From the NCBI GenBank assembly GCA_017454425.1, contig JAFTCZ010000028.1, positions 1 through 17,465 of the forward strand: a stretch of 17,465 nucleotides of DNA, written 5' to 3'. The position numbers and the translations under genes are program-made. The notes under the pieces were generated by a model. It had not been told where the DNA came from and ran no database searches. It saw nothing but the letters and a program-made list of their open reading frames with translations. Source of the stretch: Clostridia bacterium (GTDB lineage Bacteria; Bacillota_A; Clostridia; Christensenellales; UBA1242). Positions 6,422 through 14,591 of this stretch are shown here, in pieces (the first letter of the stretch is position 1; the number at the start of each line of letters is the position of its first letter).

Positions 6422-7462
6422 ATGCAAATAATACAAGATTTATCTCTTGCCGAACTCGAAGAAGTTTGTGCAAGTTTTGGTCAACCCAAATTTAGGGCAA
6501 AACAAATTTTTGAAAACTTGCATCTTGGCAAGACCTTGAATGAGATATCCAATATTCCAAAAACCCTAAAAGAACAATTAAAGACACAATATATTGACAC
6601 CCCAATCACAATAATTGAAACACTAACAGGCAAAGATGGCACACAAAAATTTTTGTATAAACTTTGTGACGGCAATATTATTGAAGGTGTGCTATTGTTA
6701 TATGAATATGGCAACACCTTGTGTGTTTCAACTCAAGTAGGTTGTCGCATGGGTTGCAAGTTTTGTGCTTCTACTCTTAATGGCTTAATACGCAATTTAT
6801 CAGCGGGCGAAATTTTGTCACAGGTTTTGGTTGTAAATCGTATGCTTGGTGGTGATGCTAAAACACGAAAAATCACAAACATTGTGCTTATGGGCAGCGG
6901 CGAACCACTTGATAACTATGATAATGTTTTGCAATTTATTCATCTTGTTAATGCACCCGAGGGCATAAATATTTCACAAAGAAATATTAGTCTTTCTACT
7001 TGCGGAATTGTACCAAAAATAAATAAGCTTGCAAAAGAGGGCTTGCAAATAATTCTTACAATTTCGTTGCACGCCCCAACAGATGAAATAAGAAAACAAA
7101 TTATGCCTATTGCAAACAAATATTCGGTTGCAGACATTGTGTCAAGTGCTCGCAAATATTTTGAGGCAACAGGGCGCCGCGTGATTTTTGAATATGCACT
7201 CACAAAAGGCACAAACGATACTATGCAGTGTGCAAAGATTTTGGCAAAACTTCTTGCCGGCTTCCCTGCTCATGTAAATATTATTCCATTAAACGAAGTA
7301 AAAGAGCGCGATTTGCCAACAGTGACTCGAAAGCACGCTTACGAATTTGCTCAAACACTCGAAAAATTGGGATTATCTGCCTCAGTAAGACGCACCATGG
7401 GCGAAGATATTGGCGGTGCATGTGGTCAACTGCGTGCAAGCAAAATTGCAGAAAACAATTAA
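6422..7462 (+). CDS. rlmN: Dual-specificity 23S rRNA A2503 / tRNA A37 methyltransferase RlmN
   Basis: RlmN is a radical-SAM enzyme that methylates C2 of A2503 in 23S rRNA and A37 in some tRNAs. The iron-sulfur motif CxxxCxxC is at Cys108, Cys112 and Cys115 (GCRMGCKFCAS). The family motif MGSGEPLDNYDNV follows, and Cys334 in GGACGQL corresponds to the methyl-carrying cysteine near the C-terminus (Cys355 in E. coli). The 346-aa length is within the family range. The ATG at 6422 has GGAGG four bases upstream. The protein lacks any sign of being the resistance relative Cfr, and the housekeeping-like context favours RlmN, although separating the two fully would need an alignment. It is a single-gene unit ended by a hairpin directly after the stop. 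Confidence 0.95.
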   Translation: MQIIQDLSLAELEEVCASFGQPKFRAKQIFENLHLGKTLNEISNIPKTLKEQLKTQYIDTPITIIETLTGKDGTQKFLYKLCDGNIIEGVLLLYEYGNTLCVSTQVGCRMGCKFCASTLNGLIRNLSAGEILSQVLVVNRMLGGDAKTRKITNIVLMGSGEPLDNYDNVLQFIHLVNAPEGINISQRNISLSTCGIVPKINKLAKEGLQIILTISLHAPTDEIRKQIMPIANKYSVADIVSSARKYFEATGRRVIFEYALTKGTNDTMQCAKILAKLLAGFPAHVNIIPLNEVKERDLPTVTRKHAYEFAQTLEKLGLSASVRRTMGEDIGGACGQLRASKIAENN

Positions 7463-7490
7463 AAAACATACAACTATGTTTTTTTTCTTT
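7461..7490 (+). terminator. Terminator of rlmN
   Basis: Arms AAAAAACATA (7461-7470) and TATGTTTTTT (7475-7484) around CAAC, followed by more T. The stem is AT-rich, so it may be weak. Confidence 0.7.
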
Positions 7491-7541
7491 TTGTACTATG
7501 CACTTTTTTGTTCGAAAAAATATTAATATTTTAATCATTAA

Positions 7542-7571
7542 TTGCAAATATCGAGGTTTTTGTGTTATAAT
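7542..7571 (+). promoter_or_regulatory. Promoter of the SbcD/SbcC-like operon
   Basis: TTGCAA (7542-7547), 18-base spacer, TATAAT (7566-7571) preceded by TGT, an extended -10. The GGAGG site at 7579-7583 follows within about ten bases, giving a very short leader. Confidence 0.7.
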
Positions 7572-7591
7572 TGCCGACGGAGGATTTGCGT

Positions 7592-8659
7592 ATGAAAATT
7601 ATTCATTGTGCCGATTTGCATTTGGGAGCAAAAATGACATCAAAACTAAGCCCCGCCCAAGCATACAAAAGGCGTCACGAAATTTTACAAAATTTTGACC
7701 GTTTGGCACAATACGCCAAAATTCATAATGTCACAATTATTATTATTGCGGGCGACCTTTTGGACACAGACAGTACAGACATTGCAACAAAAGATTATAT
7801 CTTAAATGTCATGCGTGAATACCCAGATATTTCTTTTGTTTATCTTTGTGGCAATCACGACCAAAGTGGGCTTTTGCGAAACGACAAAAATTTACCCCCA
7901 AACCTAAAAAATTTTGACCACACATGGCAAAGCATAAGTTTTGATGAAGATGTTGTCATAACAGGCAAAGAAGGTGCACTTTTGCAGGCTGATTATCAAA
8001 ACATAAAACTTGACGCAACAAAATTTAATATTGTTGTGCTTCATGGTCAAGAATTTGTGGGACAAAAACAAGATGGAGATATTATTAACTTAAAATCTTT
8101 GCAAAACAAAAATATTGATTATCTTGCACTTGGTCATATTCATTCATATAAACAACAAAAATTGGACGACCGTGGTATGTATGCATACAGTGGCTGTCTT
8201 GAAGGACGGGGTTTTGATGAGTGTGGCCAAAAAGGTTTTGTTTTGCTTGAAATAAACAACAAAAAACTAACGACAACTTTTGTGCCTTTTGCGCAAAGAG
8301 AATATAACGAGATTGATGTTGATATTAGCAATTGTCTGTCTTTTCATCAAATTTTGCAAGAATGTCAAAACAAGGTTTTTGGCATAAACACAAACAATAT
8401 CGTGCGCATCAATCTTTGTGGTACATACACAACACAAACCGACAAAAGTTTGGGCCTTTTGTGTGATGAACTATCTCGAAAGTTTTTTGCATTTGATATC
8501 AAAGACAAAACAACACTTTTTATTGACCCGCAAGAGTATCAAAATGATGTGTCTTTAGTTGGTGAATTTTTAAGGCTTGTTAAGGAAAGTGACCTGGACG
8601 AAAAAACAAAAGCAGATGTAATAACCCAAGGGTTAAAAATTTTGAAGGAGGCCAAATAA
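7592..8659 (+). CDS. SbcD/YhaO-family metallophosphoesterase (DNA exonuclease-like)
   Basis: This is a calcineurin-like phosphoesterase of the SbcD/Mre11/YhaO type, expected to be a two-metal DNA nuclease working with the next gene. All metal-binding motifs are present in order: D8-x-H10 (ADLHLG), GD55 (AGDLLD), GNHD at 87-90, H151 (LHGQEF) and GHIH at 181-184. After about residue 235 comes a C-terminal capping region, as in SbcD. At 355 aa it is slightly shorter than E. coli SbcD. The ATG at 7592 is chosen because GGAGG (7579-7583) is correctly placed and the protein then starts directly with the beta strand MKIIHCADLH; an upstream TTG at 7571 lies within the -10. It is separated by a single base from the ATPase gene, which implies translational coupling. 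YhaO seems a closer model than SbcD because of the partner's type. Confidence 0.88.
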   Translation: MKIIHCADLHLGAKMTSKLSPAQAYKRRHEILQNFDRLAQYAKIHNVTIIIIAGDLLDTDSTDIATKDYILNVMREYPDISFVYLCGNHDQSGLLRNDKNLPPNLKNFDHTWQSISFDEDVVITGKEGALLQADYQNIKLDATKFNIVVLHGQEFVGQKQDGDIINLKSLQNKNIDYLALGHIHSYKQQKLDDRGMYAYSGCLEGRGFDECGQKGFVLLEINNKKLTTTFVPFAQREYNEIDVDISNCLSFHQILQECQNKVFGINTNNIVRINLCGTYTTQTDKSLGLLCDELSRKFFAFDIKDKTTLFIDPQEYQNDVSLVGEFLRLVKESDLDEKTKADVITQGLKILKEAK

Positions 8660-8660
8660 A

Positions 8661-10976
8661 ATGCAAATAACAAAATGTTATGTCCAAAATTTTGGCAAAC
8701 TTCAGGATTATACAATTGTGTTTGATAAAAATTTGCAAATATTTTACGAGCAAAACGGCTGGGGCAAATCTACTCTTGCCGCCTTTATAAAAGCAATGTT
8801 GTTTGGCCTTAACACAACCAAAAAAAGTGATTTGGACGCAAACGAACGCCAAAAATATTTGTCTTGGGAAAAAGAAAGTTTTGGCGGATATATAGAATTT
8901 ATTCTTAACAATCACCCATATAGAATGGAACGCAAATTTGGAAGTAAATCAAGCCAAGATAGTGCGGTGTTGTATGACCTAACAACAAACAAACCTTGTC
9001 AAAATTTTTCACCAAATATTATGGAAGAATATTTTGGCATAAATGCCGAAACTTTTGAACGCACCACTTATATTGCCCAAGGAGGTATTGAATCAGAAAT
9101 TAATGACGGCATTCGGGCAAAACTTGGCAATCTTTTGCAAAACGAACAACAAAACAATTTTAATTCGGCAATCGAAAAAGTTGTTAACTTGCGCAGAGAA
9201 AAAAAGGTTTTTAAGGGCAAAGGTGGCGAAATTGACGAAATTAAGCAAAAAATAGATGACACAAAACTTAAACTTGCCCAATGCTATGCACAAAAAGAAA
9301 CGCTAAAAAACTTGCTTGCAAAGAACAATCAAGAATTGAATGACATCAAGCAAAAACAAAACGAATTGCAAAAAATTGATGAACAACTTATTAACCTTGA
9401 CAAACAACATGTCCAAAATCTTGAAATTATGCATTATGATGAACTGCAAAAAAACTTAGAGCAGCAAAAACAAAAATATAATACTCTTGTGCAGTTTTTT
9501 CACAATCAAATTCCTACCACACAAATGCTAGAACAAAAACAAAATGAGATTAACACTTTTAATGCAAAACAAATTGAACTAGCAAACATAAATTCATCGG
9601 AGAATGCTGAGCTAAATGAACTGCAAAAGTTTTTTGGCAACAAAATACCAACACACCAACAAATAAATGAAATGCAACAAGCGCTTTTGCAATGCAACAC
9701 AAATACATCACAACAAGCCCCCCAAACGATCGATCGACCTATTTTACAACAAAGTAATTTTGCTTTTTATTATGGACTTGTTGGGCTTTTGGCAATTATT
9801 GCAGGTGTTTGTGTTGGCGTGTTTGCTAACCTAATTGTTGGTTGTGTTGTGGGCGGAATTGGTCTAATTGGCACAATCGCAAGCATTATTGTTTTAATTA
9901 TTCAAAAACAAAAAATAAAAGACCAAAAATACAAACGAAACCTTAATGAACAAAAACGAAATATTAAAGAACAAAAATATTATCAACAGCAAGTTCAGGA
10001 AAAAGAAAACTTGCAAAAACGCATATATAGTTTTGTTGCATTTTACATGTCCCCTAGCCCAATTTTGTTAAACGACTTATCAAAAATTGATTTCAATCTT
10101 AATAGATATGAATATCTAAAAAAACACGAGCAACTTTCAAATGAAAAAACAAAGGCATTAAACAACGAACTTGTTACACTAAAAAATAATTTGAATAGCT
10201 TTTTTGCAATTTATTTTGAAGATTTTAACCAAAATTATCAAAATATGCTTAATACTATGCACTTTTCTCTTAATAATTTTGCAAACATTTCAAAAGAAGT
10301 TGAAAGTTGTACAAACGCCCTGCAAGAATACATTAAAAAAACAGGTATAGACCCAAACAAAAAAGTTACCCCAACCGAACTTCAAAAAAGTGCAACCCTC
10401 AACGAACAAAAACACGCCGTGCAAAATATACTTAACGAACTTAATCACACACATGGGCAAACAACAGCCAGTATCAAAAATCTTTTAAGCGAAACAGCAA
10501 ACATTGAACAATTTGAAGCCGAATTGTCTGAATATAAAGAGCAAGAACAAAATATCTTGCATGAAATAAAAGTGCTTGACAATATTAAACTTTATCTTGA
10601 AAAAGCAAACGAAAATCTTACAAGCAAATACATATCCCCTATGACACAGCGTTTTGAACATTATGCAAAGCTTATCTCTTCGCAACCATTAAATATTTTA
10701 ATTGATAGTGGTTTGGACCTGTCAATACAAGAAATGGGTGCAAAGCGCGACAAAAAATATTTAAGCATTGGCTATCGCGACATCATCAATCTTTGCATGC
10801 GGTTTGCCCTTGTTGATGCAATTTTCCCGGACGAACAACCACCCATTGTGCTTGATGACCCGTTTGTAAATCTTGACGAACAAAACACAAAAAATGCATT
10901 AAATTTGCTTGAACAAATCTCAAAAAACAAACAAATAATTTATCTTTCTTGTCATAAAAGCAGAATAAACAAATAG
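8661..10976 (+). CDS. SbcC/YhaN-like SMC-family ATPase with internal membrane hairpin
   Basis: A Rad50/SbcC-type ATPase, the expected partner of the preceding nuclease. The Walker A region is EQNGWGKST (residues 30-38), in a form where the usual first glycine is Glu. The signature-like motif LSIGYRD is at 701-707, Walker B IVLDDP at 729-734 with NLD after it, and the switch His is in LSCH near the C-terminus. The ATPase halves flank long coiled coils (about 165-345 and 416-670). Between the coils, where Rad50 has its CxxC zinc hook, residues about 367-414 are strongly hydrophobic and can form two membrane helices; no CxxC is present. At 771 aa it is shorter than SbcC (about 1050) or YhaN (about 960). 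The start has AAGGAGG (8645-8651) inside the end of the nuclease gene. Such a layout resembles YhaN; a role in DNA end processing is inferred. Confidence 0.85.
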   Translation: MQITKCYVQNFGKLQDYTIVFDKNLQIFYEQNGWGKSTLAAFIKAMLFGLNTTKKSDLDANERQKYLSWEKESFGGYIEFILNNHPYRMERKFGSKSSQDSAVLYDLTTNKPCQNFSPNIMEEYFGINAETFERTTYIAQGGIESEINDGIRAKLGNLLQNEQQNNFNSAIEKVVNLRREKKVFKGKGGEIDEIKQKIDDTKLKLAQCYAQKETLKNLLAKNNQELNDIKQKQNELQKIDEQLINLDKQHVQNLEIMHYDELQKNLEQQKQKYNTLVQFFHNQIPTTQMLEQKQNEINTFNAKQIELANINSSENAELNELQKFFGNKIPTHQQINEMQQALLQCNTNTSQQAPQTIDRPILQQSNFAFYYGLVGLLAIIAGVCVGVFANLIVGCVVGGIGLIGTIASIIVLIIQKQKIKDQKYKRNLNEQKRNIKEQKYYQQQVQEKENLQKRIYSFVAFYMSPSPILLNDLSKIDFNLNRYEYLKKHEQLSNEKTKALNNELVTLKNNLNSFFAIYFEDFNQNYQNMLNTMHFSLNNFANISKEVESCTNALQEYIKKTGIDPNKKVTPTELQKSATLNEQKHAVQNILNELNHTHGQTTASIKNLLSETANIEQFEAELSEYKEQEQNILHEIKVLDNIKLYLEKANENLTSKYISPMTQRFEHYAKLISSQPLNILIDSGLDLSIQEMGAKRDKKYLSIGYRDIINLCMRFALVDAIFPDEQPPIVLDDPFVNLDEQNTKNALNLLEQISKNKQIIYLSCHKSRINK

Positions 10977-10999
10977 ACAAAAAATGTCTATTTTTTATT
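10971..10999 (+). terminator. Terminator of the SbcD/SbcC-like operon
   Basis: Arms AAATAGACA (10971-10979) and TGTCTATTT (10985-10993) with a five-A loop and a following T run. The stem starts over the TAG stop codon. Confidence 0.8.
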
Positions 11000-11027
11000 T
11001 AACAAATTTGAAAAAATAATATATACT
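10999..11027 (+). promoter_or_regulatory. Probable promoter of the gene at 11058
   Basis: TTAACA (10999-11004), 17-base spacer, TATACT (11022-11027). It abuts the T run of the preceding terminator. A second possibility, TTGAAA (11008-11013) with TATACC (11033-11038), has a 19-base spacer and is less likely. Confidence 0.5.
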
Positions 11028-11057
11028 TAAACTATACCAATTTTAGGAGGATACTTT

Positions 11058-11945
11058 ATGGCAGCAGCACTAAAAATTATATTAAGAATATTGCTTATCG
11101 TAGTTATTGTTCTTGCGCTGATAATTGGCGCAATTTGGGGCTTTGTGTATGTTAAGTTTAAGGTTAATGCCTTTAGTGTACTAGGCAGTATAAATGAACT
11201 TGGCAAACCGGTTGATACTTCAGTGGTGGCACCAAACGCCATGGATTATGCAACCGACATGGCATCTGCCCAAATAGCGGCAAACGCATCTATCCACGAC
11301 CTTATCACAAAAGATAGTGACGACAATTATTCGATAAACGACGAAGCATTGCCAATTATGCTTGCTGATATGACACTTTCGGATAAAGAAATGTGCGCAA
11401 TACTAACCACCCTTATGATGACTCGTGCAGACAAATCAATAAAGATTGGTGACATTGACCTAAAAGATTATGACTTGCGCCTTGTGCAATTAAGTTTTAG
11501 TGACCTAAACACAACAAACAAAACAACAAAATTTAACGCGGTTATTAGCCTAAACCTTACAAGCCTAAAAGACCACATGACAGCATTCCCACTTTCAATG
11601 CTTAAGGGCCGTGTTCCAGAAAAAATTTACATCTCAAGCACTGTTGTTGTTACAAAAGGCACAAATGCTTGGGAATATAGTGTTGCAAGCGAAAGTTTAA
11701 CTATCAACAATCTTGCACAAAATAAAATTGAAGAATTGTTAACCCTTGCAAACAACTTTGTAGACCTTGGCACCCTTGATGAATTAAACCAAACAATTGG
11801 CTCAACTTTGGTAAACGCAGTTATTGGAAATGCATCAAACACAGGTTTTGCTTATACCTTACACACGCCACCCGCAAGTGCAACCGACTTTAACTTTGTG
11901 CAAGATGGCGACAATGTAAAACTAACAATCAAAAAACCATTATAA
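11058..11945 (+). CDS. Membrane-anchored extracytoplasmic protein, unknown function, 295 aa
   Basis: The ATG at 11058 has AGGAGG (11045-11050) seven bases upstream. Residues 6-31 form one very hydrophobic helix (LLIVVIVLALIIGAIWGFVYV) after a short basic start, an uncleaved signal anchor with the rest outside the membrane. The outer part (residues 35-295) is Thr, Asn, Asp and Leu rich, with alternating patterns suggesting beta strands, and ends in VKLTIKKPL. I do not recognise a domain. Its N-terminal anchor followed by a beta-rich outer domain resembles the general build of AsmA-like or lipid-binding envelope proteins, but no specific motif supports that. It appears to be a single-gene unit between two terminators. 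Confidence 0.85.
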   Translation: MAAALKIILRILLIVVIVLALIIGAIWGFVYVKFKVNAFSVLGSINELGKPVDTSVVAPNAMDYATDMASAQIAANASIHDLITKDSDDNYSINDEALPIMLADMTLSDKEMCAILTTLMMTRADKSIKIGDIDLKDYDLRLVQLSFSDLNTTNKTTKFNAVISLNLTSLKDHMTAFPLSMLKGRVPEKIYISSTVVVTKGTNAWEYSVASESLTINNLAQNKIEELLTLANNFVDLGTLDELNQTIGSTLVNAVIGNASNTGFAYTLHTPPASATDFNFVQDGDNVKLTIKKPL

Positions 11946-11949
11946 AACA

Positions 11950-11987
11950 CAAAACAACCACACAAAATAGGTGGCTGTTTTTGTTTG
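11950..11987 (+). terminator. Terminator after the gene at 11058-11945
   Basis: Imperfect hairpin: AAAACAACCAC (11951-11961) pairs with GTGGCTGTTTT (11971-11981) apart from one internal mismatch, followed by further T residues. The stop codon is at 11943-11945. Confidence 0.6.
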
Positions 11988-12008
11988 TAAAAGTTAATAT
12001 CATATTTA

Positions 12009-12036
12009 TTGACAAAAAACGCATTAGTGGTATAAT
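12009..12036 (+). promoter_or_regulatory. Strong promoter of cmk
   Basis: Consensus TTGACA (12009-12014), 16-base spacer, consensus TATAAT (12031-12036) preceded by TGG, an extended -10. The GAGGTG ribosome site (12052-12057) follows. Confidence 0.8.
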
Positions 12037-12062
12037 AAAAAAAACTAGTTTGAGGTGTTTTT

Positions 12063-12824
12063 ATGATTATCGCAATAGACGGAGTATCTGGCTCTGGCAA
12101 AACAACAATCGCGCGCGAGGTTGCAAAAAAATTGGGTTATGGGTTCTTCAGCACGGGGCTGTATTATCGTGCCATAACCTATCGCGCACTGCAACTAAAT
12201 GTAAAGCCAACTGACGAAATTGTTATTAATGCCCTACTTGCTCGCACAGATATTAAAATTATGACAAACAACCAGGGCCAAAATATTTGCTTGCTTAATG
12301 ATGTGGATATAACACAATATCTTAACACCGAAGAAATCAGCAAAAATGTACCACAATATGCCCGTCAGTTGTACATTCGCGAATATGTGCAAAAATTGCA
12401 ACACGACACCGCAAAATATAACAAAAACCTTGTTATGGAAGGGCGTGACATTGGCTCGGTTATATTCCCTGATGCTGACCTAAAAGTTTATGTTACTTGC
12501 AGCGTCCAAGCACGCGCACAAAGACGCACAAACGAACTGCTTGAAAAAGGCGAAGATGTTATTTATATTGAAGTATTAAAAGACCTTATGATACGAGATT
12601 TTGAAGATACTCATCGCAAACATTCACCACTTGTTAAGTGCCCTGATGCAGTTGAAATAGATACCTCGCAAAACAACATAAACACATGCGTAAGTTTAAT
12701 AGAAAATGCATTAAAAGTTGCAAATCTTACAAAACTTAATAAAGAAGAAAAAATTATTGCAGAGGCAATGGAATATTTTTGGTCAAAATGTGAAGAATAT
12801 GCCCCTTCCCCTGCACTTAAATAA
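12063..12824 (+). CDS. cmk: Cytidylate kinase (CMP/dCMP kinase)
   Basis: The enzyme phosphorylates CMP and dCMP with ATP in pyrimidine nucleotide supply. The P-loop GVSGSGKTT is at residues 7-15. STGLYYRAITYRAL (from 30) matches the DTGxxYRAxT nucleoside-binding motif with Ser replacing Asp. MEGRDIGSVIFPDADLKVYV (125-144) matches the GRDIGTVVFP family motif, RAQRRTNEL (151-159) is the arginine-rich lid region, and RDFEDTHRKHSPL (178-190) matches RDxxDxxRxxxPL. At 253 aa it exceeds the usual 215-230; the surplus is a C-terminal extension from about residue 221, mostly helical, with EEKIIAEAMEYFWSKCEEYA. The ATG at 12063 is followed at once by the P-loop strand. In many Clostridia cmk neighbours plsC, ispH or rpsA; here it stands alone with its own promoter and terminator. 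Confidence 0.93.
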   Translation: MIIAIDGVSGSGKTTIAREVAKKLGYGFFSTGLYYRAITYRALQLNVKPTDEIVINALLARTDIKIMTNNQGQNICLLNDVDITQYLNTEEISKNVPQYARQLYIREYVQKLQHDTAKYNKNLVMEGRDIGSVIFPDADLKVYVTCSVQARAQRRTNELLEKGEDVIYIEVLKDLMIRDFEDTHRKHSPLVKCPDAVEIDTSQNNINTCVSLIENALKVANLTKLNKEEKIIAEAMEYFWSKCEEYAPSPALK

Positions 12825-12825
12825 A

Positions 12826-12855
12826 AACAGATTGTTTTTACAATCTGCTTTTTTT
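12826..12855. terminator. Bidirectional terminator between cmk and the convergent lipoprotein gene
   Basis: Perfect 7-base stem CAGATTG (12828-12834) and CAATCTG (12841-12847) with a six-base loop, T run on the plus strand and, on the minus strand, a T-rich run as well. Confidence 0.85.
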
Positions 12856-13921
12856 ATATTGTTAAACTTGCATTATATGCTGCCAACTCGTCAGCAACTA
12901 TGTCATCAATGCTTGTTTTGTCACCATAATATTTTTCAAACCAATTGCTATAAATTGTCCAAATTGTGCCAGTGTCGTCTTGTGGTGTGTTTACTTCGTA
13001 TGATAAAGATCTAGAAGGCCCATAAAATGTTGATGTTCCAACATAGTTTTTCTCAAAGAATTTAATAACAACTTGTTTGTCGGCGGTTTCTTCGTTTGGT
13101 TGAACAATTGTAACATTTAATTGTTGATTGGTCAAAACTTGTGCCCCTTCACTACCCTCAACAAGTTCATAATAAATATCTGCTTTTTGTGTTAGTGCAT
13201 CAAAATTGACAATATAATATTTATATTTGCCATACTCTTCGTTTACAACCTCACCAGCGATAGAAGTATTTACCATGCCAGCATGGAATATCAAAACGCC
13301 GTCAAGGTTTTTAAGCTCGTACCTTGGCAAAGGTGAAAGCACCAAATCAAGTTCGGTAGTAACTTTTGATAAATCTGCATCTTCGCTAATTTTTGTGTAA
13401 ACAACATCAGTATAATAACTTGGGTACAACCAAGATTGACTAGGCCTGTCGTCAGGGATAAAATAGTTGAAAGTTTTTGTGTTTACATTAAAGCCCATTG
13501 TTGGCTCATATCCACAGCCAGGTTTTTGTTTGTTAATAGTAACTGTGCCTTTTCCTGTTGTAAAACGGATAGACTTGAAAAGTGTTTCGTCATTGTCGTC
13601 TTTGTTATATTGAATTGCTATCGTGTCATACCACAATGGTGTTGTGTTGTCTTGATAGACATAATATCCACTTCCGTCACCACCCACAACAAGATATGCT
13701 TTTACATTTAATTGCTCAATTCTGTTTACAATATTGCCTTCGCTGTCTTTTTGGTTGTAAGTTGTAAGTTTGTATGTGCCCACCATTTCTTCTTTTGCAC
13801 CTGCTTTTGATGTATACATAGTGCCACAGCCCGCAAACACAAACATCATAACAAAAGCTAGTGCCAAAACATAAAAAGCCGCAAAAGCAAATTTTGAATA
13901 ACTTATTTTATTTGTTTTCAT
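12854..13921 (-). CDS. Lipoprotein, unknown function, 355 aa
   Basis: The ATG at 13921 has AAGGAG (complement of 13930-13935) upstream. A lipoprotein signal peptide runs to Cys32 in VFAGCGT, with Phe at the -3 position. The mature part begins with a short linker, then MVGTYKLTTYNQKD and many alternating hydrophobic residues, which suggests a lipocalin-like or other beta-barrel fold; GTYKL-type starts are common in such secreted lipoproteins, but this is a pattern impression only. The rest (to residue 355) is Asp, Tyr, Thr and Val rich. One further cysteine (GCGYEP) lies mid-domain. A TATAAT is present at 13938-13943 (complement) without a good -35. The protein is expected on the outer face of the cytoplasmic membrane; ligand and role are unknown. 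Confidence 0.88.
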   Translation of the reverse strand: MKTNKISYSKFAFAAFYVLALAFVMMFVFAGCGTMYTSKAGAKEEMVGTYKLTTYNQKDSEGNIVNRIEQLNVKAYLVVGGDGSGYYVYQDNTTPLWYDTIAIQYNKDDNDETLFKSIRFTTGKGTVTINKQKPGCGYEPTMGFNVNTKTFNYFIPDDRPSQSWLYPSYYTDVVYTKISEDADLSKVTTELDLVLSPLPRYELKNLDGVLIFHAGMVNTSIAGEVVNEEYGKYKYYIVNFDALTQKADIYYELVEGSEGAQVLTNQQLNVTIVQPNEETADKQVVIKFFEKNYVGTSTFYGPSRSLSYEVNTPQDDTGTIWTIYSNWFEKYYGDKTSIDDIVADELAAYNASLTI

Positions 13922-14042
13922 GTTTTTACTCCTTTTGATTATATAATTAGTTTACCACTAAAAATATAAATAACAAAACAAAAATGGACATTTTTGCATT
14001 TTTTGTATGTTAAATTTACTCTGTTTTTATAGTTATATTTTA

Positions 14043-14078
14043 ATAAAAAACAGCCCATAATTTTAGGCTGGTTTTTTA
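14043..14078. terminator. Terminator of the 142-aa membrane protein gene
   Basis: Stem CAGCC (14051-14055) and GGCTG (14066-14070), extended by A:T pairs on either side, with T runs on both strands. It ends the minus-strand gene whose stop codon is at 14076-14078. Confidence 0.75.
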
Positions 14079-14504
14079 TTGTAAGTTGCCGTCAGTGGTT
14101 TGAACTTGTTGTGGTTGTTTTTCATTTTGATTTGCAATAATAAGGCCAAAAATACTTGCAAGCAAATAGAATATACTGGTGTCAGCAACAACACTAAGCA
14201 CAAGTAAAACTATGTGAGGCTTTTTTTCGGTTGTGTCAAGTGCTGCAAGTGCTTTGCCAACAAACACAAGCCTAACGGCCTCAATAACAATTGCAATGCA
14301 AAGAGCAACTATTGCAGCAATTAATAGGCCCACCACTTCTTCCACACTGGCAACACTTGCACCTTGGTCAACAAGTTGTTGGTAAAGGTCTTCTTTTATA
14401 GTAAAACCATATGCACAACCAATAATTGCTAAAGCACAAAAAACAATGCTAATAATACTAAAAACTTTTCCTACCTTGTACAAAATGCGAGATGCATTAT
14501 TCAT
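14076..14504 (-). CDS. Small membrane protein with three predicted helices, 142 aa
   Basis: The ATG at 14504 is preceded by AAGGGGG, an acceptable ribosome site. Three hydrophobic segments are seen at about residues 13-34, 56-82 and 97-123, with a short outer or inner polar loop (35-55, acidic) and a polar Gln-rich C-terminus (NEKQPQQVQTTDGNLQ). The N-terminal pattern RILYKVGKVFSIISIVFCALAIIGC is frequent among small uncharacterised Firmicutes membrane proteins; I cannot name a family. It has its own promoter and an inverted repeat at the predicted transcript start, and it lies downstream of the TtcA-like gene on the same strand. No catalytic residues stand out. Confidence 0.82.
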   Translation of the reverse strand: MNNASRILYKVGKVFSIISIVFCALAIIGCAYGFTIKEDLYQQLVDQGASVASVEEVVGLLIAAIVALCIAIVIEAVRLVFVGKALAALDTTEKKPHIVLLVLSVVADTSIFYLLASIFGLIIANQNEKQPQQVQTTDGNLQ

Positions 14505-14527
14505 AACCTTTTCCCCCTTGATAAGTT

Positions 14528-14544
14528 AGACAATATTGTTGTCT
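14528..14544 (-). promoter_or_regulatory. Inverted repeat at the transcript start of the 142-aa membrane protein gene
   Basis: Arms AGACAA (14528-14533) and TTGTCT (14539-14544) with five bases between. The repeat begins within about five bases of the -10, so it would sit at the first transcribed bases, a usual position for a repressor operator. Confidence 0.4.
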
Positions 14545-14548
14545 TTTT

Positions 14549-14577
14549 AGTTTATAAAATAATATGAAATATGTCAA
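14549..14577 (-). promoter_or_regulatory. Promoter of the 142-aa membrane protein gene
   Basis: Minus strand TTGACA (complement of 14572-14577), 17-base spacer, TAAACT (complement of 14549-14554). The -35 begins only 15 bases after the stop codon of the TtcA-like gene. Confidence 0.65.
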
Positions 14578-14591
14578 CAAATTATTAATGC

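Noticed and set aside
7571..7591. Earlier TTG start for the SbcD-like gene
   Set aside because: It overlaps the -10 hexamer and has no ribosome site; the ATG at 7592 has GGAGG correctly placed.
8748..8774. Walker A with Glu in place of the first Gly (EQNGWGKST) in the SbcC-like ATPase
   Set aside because: The functional GKST core is intact, and this variant seems usual for clostridial AAA proteins of this class, so it is probably not a defect.
9718..9723. Run of six C within the SbcC-like gene
   Set aside because: Too short to be a convincing slippage tract and within normal codon usage (GCC CCC CAA).
7493..10266. The string TACTATGCACTTTT near 7494 and again near 10254
   Set aside because: One copy is coding and one is downstream of rlmN; in AT-rich DNA a match of this length over 17 kb is not surprising, and there is no shared context.
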